Origin: Rhodothermaceae bacterium
GTDB taxonomy: Bacteria; Bacteroidota; Rhodothermia; Rhodothermales; Rubricoccaceae
Assembly: GCA_013003465.1 (NCBI GenBank)
Contig: JABDIZ010000103.1
Location: 1 to 12,216 of the forward strand
Reading direction: 5' to 3'
DNA length: 12,216 nt
The notes under the pieces are model-generated. The model saw only the letters and a list, made by a program, of their open reading frames with translations, was not told where the DNA came from and did no database searches. Made by a program: the position numbers and the translations under genes. Shown here piece after piece: positions 1 to 5,847 of the stretch; position 1 is the stretch's first letter; every line of letters starts with the position of its first letter.

Positions 1-803
1 GCGCGCGGCTGTTCTACCGCCAGAGCCTCAAGTGGCCCGATGACTTCTTCCAGACGGGCACCGATATCGGCTACCGGCTCTACGATATCGAGGGTACGGG
101 GTCTGTCCAGACGCGTGGCCTGCCCGACGGGATCAGCCAGGAGTTGACCCTCACGCAGTCGCTCACGCGCAACTCGCTCGATAGCCCGATCTTCCCGAGC
201 GCAGGCTCCAGCGTAGCGCTCGCCGCCACCGTTGCGCCGCCGTTGCCGGGTTTCATCCAGTACTATAAGCTGAGCATGAACAATGCGTGGTACACGCCTG
301 TCACCGGTCGCCTCTCGCTCAGCGCGAAGACCCGTTTTGGCCTGATCGGCTCGCTCAACGGCGATGATGTGCAATTCCAGCGCTACCTCGTCGGAGGCAG
401 TCCGCTAGAGACGCAGGGCCGCTTTGTAGGCTTTGGCAAAGACCTCGTCTACATGCGTGGGTATCCGCTCTCGGTCATCTCGCCGCTCCAGAATGGCGAG
501 GCCGTGGGCGGGCGCATCCTGAACAAATACACAGCCGAGATGCAACTGGTGGCTGTGCAGTCGCAGCAGTTCTCGTTTGCGCCCTACCTCTTTGCCGAGG
601 CCGCCAACACCTGGAACAACTTGGACGACTACGACCCGGGGCAGCTCTTCCGCTCAGCGGGCGTAGGCGCACGCGTGTTCTTGCCGATCCTCGGGCTGCT
701 CGATCTCAACTACGGCTACGCCTTTGATGAGTTCGTCAGCCCGTCCACGGGCAATGTCGTGGCGCCGCAGTGGCGCTTCCAGTTCTCCCTCGGCGGGCAG
801 TGA
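1..803 (+). CDS. bamA: Outer membrane assembly factor BamA, C-terminal barrel (5' partial)
   Basis: This is the C-terminal part of a BamA/Omp85-family protein, the central subunit of the machine that folds and inserts beta-barrel proteins into the outer membrane. The reading frame is already open at base 3, so the POTRA domains and the start lie outside the window; about 266 residues are visible. The segment LKWPDDFFQTG near the left edge matches the SL-WPDD-F pattern of BamA barrels. The rest alternates polar and hydrophobic residues as barrel strands do, with YLVGG and FVGFGKDLVYMRGYP resembling the BamA loop 6 region (family VRGF/RGY-type motif). The last strand ends FQFSLGGQ, without the usual terminal aromatic residue. 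Two Skp-like genes follow 24 bases downstream, which is the expected partner context. The family call is firm. BamA rather than another Omp85 member rests on the motifs and on the skp neighbours. Confidence 0.9.
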   Translation, partial: ARLFYRQSLKWPDDFFQTGTDIGYRLYDIEGTGSVQTRGLPDGISQELTLTQSLTRNSLDSPIFPSAGSSVALAATVAPPLPGFIQYYKLSMNNAWYTPVTGRLSLSAKTRFGLIGSLNGDDVQFQRYLVGGSPLETQGRFVGFGKDLVYMRGYPLSVISPLQNGEAVGGRILNKYTAEMQLVAVQSQQFSFAPYLFAEAANTWNNLDDYDPGQLFRSAGVGARVFLPILGLLDLNYGYAFDEFVSPSTGNVVAPQWRFQFSLGGQ

Positions 804-827
804 GCCCGGCCCCCTTCGTTGACGCCT

Positions 828-1373
828 ATGCGCTCGTTCCTGACCCTGTTGCTCCTGCTGGTTCTCGCACTCCCCGCGACGGCCCAGCAGAAGATCGGCT
901 TCGTCGATTCCGATGTCATCCTTCGGCAGTTGCCCGAATACCAGACGGCTCGCCAGCAAGTGGACCGGGCCGCCGCGGAGTGGCAGGCCGAACTTGACGG
1001 CCTAGCGCAGGAGATCGCCACGCTGGAGCAGGAGTATGAGGCCCGCGAGTTGCTCTACACTCCGGAAGACCGCGAGCGCAAGCTGACGGAGATCGAGACG
1101 CGCCGCACCGAGATGATGCAGTTCCGTCGCCGTCACTTCGGTCCTGAAGGCGAGCTGTTCCGGCAAGAGCAGCAGGCGCTGCGCCCGATTCAGGAACGCA
1201 TCCTCGAAGCCATCGAGACCATTGCCGAAGAGAGCGATTACGACTACGTCTTCGACCGCAGCGGCGATTTCCTCTTTCTCTACGCTAAGGACACGCACAA
1301 CCTCACCGACTTCGTGCTCGATGAGCTCGGCGTGGACGCCGCAGGCCGCGCGAGTTCAGGGTTCGGAGGCTAA
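828..1373 (+). CDS. OmpH/Skp-family periplasmic chaperone (first copy)
   Basis: A 181-residue secreted protein of the OmpH/Skp family, which holds unfolded outer membrane proteins in the periplasm and hands them to BamA. Residues 1-20 form a type I signal peptide (MRSFLTLLLLLVLALPATAQ). The mature protein opens with KIGFVDSDVILRQLPEY, the family signature (usually IAYVD...L...PEY). Residues about 35-120 are charged and rich in Glu, Gln, Arg and Ala, as expected for the long coiled-coil tentacles. The C-terminal part, with YDYVFDRSGDFLFLYA, returns to the small beta body and matches the family's 'yd-V-d-sg--lly' pattern. The ATG at 828 was chosen because the signal peptide begins there; a TTG nine bases upstream would only add three residues. 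It follows bamA by 24 bases and is probably cotranscribed. No Shine-Dalgarno sequence is visible. Confidence 0.9.
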   Translation: MRSFLTLLLLLVLALPATAQQKIGFVDSDVILRQLPEYQTARQQVDRAAAEWQAELDGLAQEIATLEQEYEARELLYTPEDRERKLTEIETRRTEMMQFRRRHFGPEGELFRQEQQALRPIQERILEAIETIAEESDYDYVFDRSGDFLFLYAKDTHNLTDFVLDELGVDAAGRASSGFGG

Positions 1374-1416
1374 GTCTCCGGTTCCGTCCTGGCTTCTCCA
1401 TGGCTTCATCCCCAGC

Positions 1417-1433
1417 CCGCGCCTTCGGCGCGG
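1417..1433 (+). other. Perfect 7-bp hairpin between the two skp-like genes
   Basis: CCGCGCC at 1417-1423 pairs perfectly with GGCGCGG at 1427-1433 around a TTC loop. The bases that follow (CGTTTGTCTCTC) are pyrimidine-rich but hold no real T tract. It could therefore be a weak terminator, an mRNA-processing or stability element within the operon, or chance in GC-rich DNA. It sits 50 bases before the chosen start of the second skp-like gene. Confidence 0.4.
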
Positions 1434-1483
1434 CGTTTGTCTCTCTCCTGACCGATCCCGTATCCCGAACCCTCCACACCTTC

Positions 1484-2047
1484 ATGACTTTCCGTTCCCT
1501 AACTCGTACCGTGGGCCTGCTCGCCCTTCTGCTGCTTCCCCTCGTTGGGGCACAGGCACAGGCGAACCGCATCGGCTACCTCGACCCGGACATCATCATC
1601 GTCCAGATGCCGGAATACACGCAGGTCCGCGATTCCCTCCAGGCGCGGGAGCAACTCATCGCAGGCGACCTCCAGCAGCGTGAGAACGAACTCCGCACCA
1701 AGTTTCAGGAGCTTCAGGAATTGGCCGACAGCCCCGTGCTCACCGCCGACGCCCGGCAGGAGCGCGAGCAGGAAATCCTGACCATGCAGGCCGATCTGGA
1801 GCAGCGCCAGCAGGTCGGGCTCCAGGAGTTGGGCCGCTACGAGGCGCAGCAGCTTCAGCCGCTGCTGCTGCGTCTGCAAGAAGCCATCGACGCCGTCGGT
1901 GACGAGATGGGCCTGGCCCTCGTGATCTCGGCGCGCGCCAACAACGCGCCCGTGATTCTCTACGCCTCCGATGCAGCCGTCAACATCACCGAAGCGGTGC
2001 TGACCCGGCTTGGTATTGAGATCACCTCGGACGCGGGAAGCAACTAG
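1484..2047 (+). CDS. OmpH/Skp-family periplasmic chaperone (second, diverged copy)
   Basis: A 187-residue second member of the OmpH/Skp family, in tandem with the first. It starts with a signal peptide (MTFRSLTRTVGLLALLLLPL, cleavage expected near GAQAQA). The mature protein opens with RIGYLDPDIIIVQMPEY, which lines up with KIGFVDSDVILRQLPEY of the first copy. A Gln/Glu/Leu-rich stretch at roughly residues 50-130 is a probable coiled coil. The C-terminal part (LALVISARANNAPVILYAS, then an ending near ITEAVLTRLGIE) parallels the tail of the first copy (LTDFVLDELGVD). An in-frame ATG at 1400 would add 28 residues before the signal peptide and bury it, so 1484 is preferred. Outside these anchors the two copies differ a lot, which suggests an old duplication and perhaps different clients. 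A terminator follows at 2071-2109. Confidence 0.9.
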   Translation: MTFRSLTRTVGLLALLLLPLVGAQAQANRIGYLDPDIIIVQMPEYTQVRDSLQAREQLIAGDLQQRENELRTKFQELQELADSPVLTADARQEREQEILTMQADLEQRQQVGLQELGRYEAQQLQPLLLRLQEAIDAVGDEMGLALVISARANNAPVILYASDAAVNITEAVLTRLGIEITSDAGSN

Positions 2048-2070
2048 GCACGGTCCTGCAAAACCCTCCG

Positions 2071-2109
2071 CGCGGGCGTTGGCCAGAGGCCGGCGCCCGC
2101 GTCGCTTTT
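2071..2109 (+). terminator. Intrinsic terminator closing the bamA-skp-skp unit
   Basis: CGCGGGCGTTGGCC (2071-2084) and GGCCGGCGCCCGCG (2088-2101) form a continuous 14-bp stem around an AGA loop: twelve Watson-Crick pairs plus two adjacent G-U pairs. A short tail, TCGCTTTT, follows. It lies 24 bases after the stop of the second skp-like gene and before panB. The T tract is short, so efficiency is uncertain, but the stem is very stable. Confidence 0.75.
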
Positions 2110-2161
2110 GGACAGCCCTGCGTCGTATTCTGTACGCCCTTCCTCACTGAAGCTGGTCCCC

Positions 2162-2995
2162 ATGAGTACCCAGACGGTATCCGTTGCTGCCGCCGCCGCC
2201 AAGCGCGTCACCACCCAGACGTTGCAGGAAATGCGGGCCGAAGGCGTGCCTATCGCCATGCTAACGGCGTACGACTACACGTCGGCGCGCATTCTCGATG
2301 AGGCCGGGGTGGATGTGCTCCTCGTCGGCGACTCGGCCTCGAATGTGATGGCAGGGCATGAGACCACGCTGCCCATCACGCTCGACCAGATGGTTTATCA
2401 CGCGCAGTGCGTGGTGCGCGGCGTCGGCCGGGCCCTCGTGGTCGTTGATCTGCCCTTCGGGACCTACCAGGGGAGTTCCCGCGAGGCTCTCCGCTCCGCC
2501 ATCCGCGTCATGAAAGAGACGGGCGCGCATGCCATCAAAATCGAAGGCGGCCAGGCTTCCATCGAGTCCATTCGTCGGATCACGGAGGCGGGCATCCCGG
2601 TGATGGGGCACCTCGGCCTGACGCCACAGAGCATCTACAAGTTCGGCACCTACAAGGTGCGCGCTCGCGAAGAAGAAGAGGCCGATGAGCTCCGCCAGGA
2701 CATCGTCCTCCTCGAGCAGGCAGGCTGCTTTGGCGTCGTGCTCGAAAAGATTCCCGCGTCGTTGGCCAGGGAGGCCACCGACTCGGTTTCGATCCCGACC
2801 ATCGGCATCGGAGCCGGGCAGGGGTGCAGCGGCCAGGTGCTCGTCACGCACGACCTGCTCGGGCTGACCAAGGACTTCAACCCCCGCTTCGTCCGCCGCT
2901 ACGCTGACCTCGCCGAGACGATCACGACGGCAGTGCAGGGCTACATCGCGGATGTCCGCGAGCGCGACTTTCCGAGCGAGGGCGAGAGTTATTGA
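2162..2995 (+). CDS. panB: 3-methyl-2-oxobutanoate hydroxymethyltransferase (ketopantoate hydroxymethyltransferase)
   Basis: PanB transfers a hydroxymethyl group from 5,10-methylenetetrahydrofolate to 2-oxoisovalerate to make ketopantoate, the first committed step to pantothenate and coenzyme A; it is cytosolic. The 277-residue protein is close to the family's usual 260-280. Visible signatures are MLTAYDYTSARILDEAG (residues 33-49), LLVGDSASNVMAGHETTLP with the metal ligand D57, VVVDLPFGTYQ with D96, AIKIEGG with K126, GHLGLTPQSIYKFGTYKVRA (149-168), VLEKIP with catalytic E195, and GIGAGQGCSGQVLVTHDLLG (215-234). In that last motif Ser223 stands where Asp is common. ATG 2162 was chosen because the family's N-terminus begins near there; an in-frame TTG at 2108 overlaps the terminator tail. 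surE follows 87 bases later. The rest of the pantothenate pathway is not in this window. Confidence 0.97.
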   Translation: MSTQTVSVAAAAAKRVTTQTLQEMRAEGVPIAMLTAYDYTSARILDEAGVDVLLVGDSASNVMAGHETTLPITLDQMVYHAQCVVRGVGRALVVVDLPFGTYQGSSREALRSAIRVMKETGAHAIKIEGGQASIESIRRITEAGIPVMGHLGLTPQSIYKFGTYKVRAREEEEADELRQDIVLLEQAGCFGVVLEKIPASLAREATDSVSIPTIGIGAGQGCSGQVLVTHDLLGLTKDFNPRFVRRYADLAETITTAVQGYIADVRERDFPSEGESY

Positions 2996-3060
2996 AGTGA
3001 GAAGGGTGAGATGGGAAGCTAGGAAAGCGCTCGCCCTTGTCCGCTCTACCTTCTCGCTTC
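2994..3060. repeat. Imperfect inverted repeat in the panB-surE gap
   Basis: GAAGTGAGAAGG (2994-3005, overlapping the panB stop codon) can pair with CCTTCTCGCTTC (3049-3060) over 12 positions with one G-U pair. The 43-base interior holds further short complementary runs, for example GAG with CTC at 3044-3046. It could fold as a long hairpin that ends or processes the panB transcript before surE. No T tract follows; the sequence continues into the pyrimidine-rich surE leader. Confidence 0.45.
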
Positions 3061-3082
3061 CAACTTCTCCTTTCCATTCCTC

Positions 3083-3910
3083 ATGGCCCGATCCCCCACG
3101 CCTCTCCGCCTCGACCCGGACCGGCCGCTAATCCTGCTCTCGAACGACGATGGGATTGATGCCAACGGCCTGGCGGCCCTCGCGGCGGCGCTCGATGACC
3201 TCGGCACCGTCGTCGTCGTGGCACCTGCGACGGAGCAGAGTGCCGTCGGGCACGCCATCACGGTCCGCGATCCAATGCGGGCGCACCCGTGGCCCTTCGA
3301 TGGGCCGACGGGGCCGCTCTGGGCGCGCGCCGTCACCGGGACGCCCGCCGACTGTGTCAAGCTGGCGGTACAGAAGCTGCTGCCGCGCCGCCCCGACCTC
3401 GTCGTGAGCGGCATCAACCACGGGCCGAACACGGCCGTGAGCGTGCTCTATTCCGGGACCGTCAGTGCGGCCACCGAGGCGTCTATTCTCGGCGTGCCGT
3501 CGTTTGCCGTGTCGCATTGCTCCTGGGATCCCGATGCAGACTTTGAGACCTCCGGGCGCGTGGCGCGTACCGTGGCCGAGCGGGTGCTGAGCGAAGGACT
3601 GCCGCCTGGCGTGTTGCTCAACGTCAACGTGCCGGATCGGTCATTCGATCAGCTTACGGGCTTTGAGGTGACGCGGCAGGCGCGTGCGCGCTGGGAAGAG
3701 GAGTTCGAAGAGCGTCGCGACCCCTTCGACCGGCCCTATTACTGGCTCGGCGGCCAGTTCATCAACCTTGACGACGGGCTTGATACCGACCTGCACGCCA
3801 TCAAGCAAGGGGCGGTGTCGGTAACACCCATTCACTACGACCTGACGGCCTACGACGAACTGCGTCGCATCGCGACCTGGAACTGGTCGGCCGACGCCCT
3901 CTCCAACTGA
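3083..3910 (+). CDS. surE: 5'/3'-nucleotidase SurE
   Basis: SurE is a metal-dependent phosphatase of nucleoside 5'- and 3'-monophosphates, often linked to stationary-phase survival. The 275-residue protein carries the family signatures: ILLSNDDGIDANGL at residues 17-30, with the metal ligands D22 and D23; APATEQSAVGHAIT at 47-60, with S53 as the expected metal or substrate ligand; and VSGINHGPNTAVSVLYSGTV at 108-127, with N112 as the fourth ligand. The late stretch KQGAVSVTPIHYDLTAY is also typical. The family is usually about 250 residues; the extra length is an N-terminal Pro/Arg-rich run before the first strand. The start at 3083 follows a pyrimidine-only stretch (CTTCTCCTTTCCATTCCTC) with no Shine-Dalgarno site. 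The peroxiredoxin gene follows after 18 bases, so the two are likely cotranscribed. Confidence 0.96.
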   Translation: MARSPTPLRLDPDRPLILLSNDDGIDANGLAALAAALDDLGTVVVVAPATEQSAVGHAITVRDPMRAHPWPFDGPTGPLWARAVTGTPADCVKLAVQKLLPRRPDLVVSGINHGPNTAVSVLYSGTVSAATEASILGVPSFAVSHCSWDPDADFETSGRVARTVAERVLSEGLPPGVLLNVNVPDRSFDQLTGFEVTRQARARWEEEFEERRDPFDRPYYWLGGQFINLDDGLDTDLHAIKQGAVSVTPIHYDLTAYDELRRIATWNWSADALSN

Positions 3911-3928
3911 TTCGCACATCCCCTTCTC

Positions 3929-4411
3929 ATGTCCGCTACTACGATGCCCGCCGTGGGCGACCTCGCACCCGACTTCAAAGGCCCCACCCAGACCGGCGAG
4001 ACGCTGCGGCTGTCGGATTTCCTGGGCCAGCCAGTCGCGCTCTTTTTCTACCCCAAGGATGACACGCCGGGGTGTACCAAGCAGGCGTGCAACCTGCGCG
4101 ACAACTACACCGCGCTTCAGGAGGCCGGGGTACAGGTGCTCGGCATATCCGCTGATGACGAGGCTTCCCACGAGCGGTTCGCAGCGAAGTACGCGCTGCC
4201 GTTCCCGTTGATTGCCGACCCGGAGCACACCATTCTCGAAGCGTATGGCGCGTGGGGCGAGAAGAACTTCTATGGCAAGAAGCTGGTGGGGATCAAGCGA
4301 ACCACATTCCTGATCGGCCCGGACCGGCGCATTTTGCACGTGTTCAAGCGGCCCAAGACGGGCGCGCACGCCGAGGAAATCCTGGAGCGCCTCGCAGCAG
4401 CAGCCTCGTAA
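3929..4411 (+). CDS. bcp: Thioredoxin-dependent thiol peroxidase, BCP/PrxQ-type peroxiredoxin
   Basis: A 160-residue peroxiredoxin that reduces hydrogen peroxide and organic peroxides using thioredoxin. It has the BCP/PrxQ layout: VGDLAPDF at residues 9-16, then FFYPKDDTPGCTKQAC with the peroxidatic Cys49 in a TPGCT motif and Cys54 five residues later, the position of the resolving Cys in atypical 2-Cys PrxQ enzymes. VLGISADD and FPLIADPE follow in family order. GKKLVGIKRTTFLIGPDRRI, near the C-terminal third, holds the conserved Arg-Thr-TF. Length matches the family. It lies 18 bases after surE, probably in the same transcript, and ends nine bases from the stop of the convergent lipoprotein gene. 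An alternative start at the second Met (MPAVGD) is possible but would change little. Confidence 0.96.
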   Translation: MSATTMPAVGDLAPDFKGPTQTGETLRLSDFLGQPVALFFYPKDDTPGCTKQACNLRDNYTALQEAGVQVLGISADDEASHERFAAKYALPFPLIADPEHTILEAYGAWGEKNFYGKKLVGIKRTTFLIGPDRRILHVFKRPKTGAHAEEILERLAAAAS

Positions 4412-4420
4412 AAAATTGGC

Positions 4421-4876
4421 CTAAGACGGCGACGACCGGAGCAGAATCTCGCCCCCTTCCGGCCGTATCAGGACGATAGAGGGCTGGTTGAGGATGGCTG
4501 GTCCCAGCGCCTCGACGATCAACTCTTCCTGCTGTCCCTCGCAGGTGTCGCCGCCATCGTCGTGGACGAACCAGATGATCGCGCGCTCCGCCTCGATAGC
4601 GAAGTTGAGGAAGAACTGGTGTGCAGTACAGCCGCCGGTGTACCGGACGGCAGCGAGCAGGTCACCCTCTGCGGTGAGCGCAGGCGTGGCGCCGGTGCGA
4701 TCGGGAAGAAAATCACTGGCCAAGCGGTTCGTCAGGGCATAGGGCGCACCGAACGAACGCACCGCCTCGAGCGGGTCTACGGCAGGGCGTTCCACCAAGT
4801 CGCATCCTCCCATGGCCAGAGCCAGGATCGCTAGCGCGAAGAGGCGAGAGAGCGGCACAGAGGAAAACACGAGCAT
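4421..4876 (-). CDS. Small putative lipoprotein of unknown function
   Basis: I do not recognise a named family. From the ATG at 4876 it gives 151 residues: MLVFSSVPLSRLFALAILAL followed by AMGGC, a lipoprotein signal peptide with an atypical lipobox (Met at -3, Gly-Gly before Cys25). The body has YTGGCTAHQFFLNF (about residues 79-92), then WFVHDDGGDTCEG (about 102-114) and IVLIRPEGGEILL near the end. The pattern GGCxxHxF...HDxxGDxCE recalls small Bacteroidota lipoproteins I have seen, with two Cys that could form a disulphide (Cys83 and Cys112), but this is memory, not a search. An upstream in-frame ATG at 4924 would add 16 residues before the signal peptide and is less likely. It is the only minus-strand gene here and is convergent with bcp. 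Confidence 0.75.
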   Translation of the reverse strand: MLVFSSVPLSRLFALAILALAMGGCDLVERPAVDPLEAVRSFGAPYALTNRLASDFLPDRTGATPALTAEGDLLAAVRYTGGCTAHQFFLNFAIEAERAIIWFVHDDGGDTCEGQQEELIVEALGPAILNQPSIVLIRPEGGEILLRSSPS

Positions 4877-4926
4877 GGGGCCGGAAAGGCTTATTTCTGA
4901 AGTAGAGGGTCGGCCCTGGTCCATCT

Positions 4927-4955
4927 AGAATACAGCCGACCGGATGTGCATTCAA
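4927..4955 (-). promoter_or_regulatory. Candidate sigma70-like promoter for the minus-strand lipoprotein gene
   Basis: Read on the minus strand, TTGAAT (4955-4950) and TATTCT (4932-4927) are separated by 17 bases, the usual sigma70 spacing. Each matches its consensus at four of six positions. Transcription would start near 4920, giving a leader of about 45 bases before the ATG at 4876. Bacteroidota-type sigma factors favour a different consensus, so this is only a candidate. Confidence 0.35.
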
Positions 4956-5040
4956 GGGCATTGCCACATCCCTTCGGTATGGGGAAGAATGCGTATTCTG
5001 CGCTTCGTTCATCCTCTCCTCATCGTTCGTCTCCTCGCTC

Positions 5041-5802
5041 ATGCTCGTCGTCGGCAACTGGAAAATGCATACCGATTTTCGTGGCGCGGTTCGTCTTGCC
5101 TCGGAGGTCATTCGGCTCACGGAAACAGACACCCGGGCAGTGGGGGTGGGAGTCTGTCCTCCCTTTGTGTGGTTGGAGGCCGTCCGCGAGGCGACCCGCA
5201 GTTCGCGTGTGGCACTCGGCGCTCAGAATGGGCATCCCGCCGAGAACGGCGCCTTCACGGGCGAGGTCGCGATGTCGATGCTGGGTGCCCTCGGATGTCG
5301 GTTTGTGATCGTTGGGCACTCCGAGCGGCGGCAGGTCTTTGGCGAAGACGATGCGTTCGTAGGCGAGAAAGTGGGGGCGGCGATGGGGCAGGGGCTCGTA
5401 CCTATTCTGTGTGTGGGCGAAACGCTGGACGAGCGTGACGCCGGACAAGCCGAGGCCGTTGTGCAACGCCAACTGGATGGGGCGCTCGAAAGCGTGACCC
5501 TCGATTCAGCCGAGTCGCTGGTCGTGGCCTACGAGCCCGTCTGGGCCATCGGCACCGGCCGGACGGCCTCGCCCGAGCAGGCGCAGGCCATGCATGCGTT
5601 CATCCGCGCGCGCCTAGCCGCGCGCTTCGGGGACGACGGACGTGCTGTGGTGCTGCTCTACGGCGGGAGCGTCAAGCCCAACAATGCCGCCGACCTCTTC
5701 GCCCAACCGGATCTCGATGGGGGTCTCATCGGTGGGGCCAGCCTCGACGCGGAGTCGTTTGCCGCGATTGTGCGCGCTGCGGCCCAGCAGACAGAACCCT
5801 GA
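5041..5802 (+). CDS. tpiA: Triosephosphate isomerase
   Basis: TpiA interconverts dihydroxyacetone phosphate and glyceraldehyde 3-phosphate in glycolysis and gluconeogenesis. The 253-residue length is standard. The active-site set is complete: VVGNWKMH at residues 3-10 with N6 and K8, GAQNGHPAENGAFTGE at 60-75, IVGHSERR at 90-97 with the electrophile His93, YEPVWAIGTGRT at 164-175 with catalytic Glu165 followed by the phosphate-gripping loop, and LYGGSVKPNNA at 206-216. The ATG at 5041 places the first strand right at the N-terminus, as usual. The leader (TCGTTCGTCTCCTCGCTC) has no Shine-Dalgarno site. The GWxTD lipoprotein gene follows within about 45-75 bases, depending on its start, and is probably cotranscribed. 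Confidence 0.98.
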   Translation: MLVVGNWKMHTDFRGAVRLASEVIRLTETDTRAVGVGVCPPFVWLEAVREATRSSRVALGAQNGHPAENGAFTGEVAMSMLGALGCRFVIVGHSERRQVFGEDDAFVGEKVGAAMGQGLVPILCVGETLDERDAGQAEAVVQRQLDGALESVTLDSAESLVVAYEPVWAIGTGRTASPEQAQAMHAFIRARLAARFGDDGRAVVLLYGGSVKPNNAADLFAQPDLDGGLIGGASLDAESFAAIVRAAAQQTEP

Positions 5803-5847
5803 CGAGCCCTGCTGGTACGCTGCCCCTGACTCGACCGGTGCACTGCT

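Noticed and set aside
1400..1483. In-frame ATG that would extend the second skp-like protein by 28 residues
   Set aside because: The extension would place a non-hydrophobic stretch before the signal peptide and would run through the 1417-1433 hairpin.
2261..2851. A 196-codon minus-strand frame over panB
   Set aside because: Antisense shadow of a fully conserved PanB coding sequence.
3641..4369. A 242-codon minus-strand frame across surE and bcp
   Set aside because: It spans two well-supported plus-strand genes and the gap between them and has no domain-like content.
5005..5040. Two 18-base TCGTTC-containing units just before tpiA
   Set aside because: Only about 11 of 18 positions match; the likeness is explained by the general pyrimidine-rich leader.
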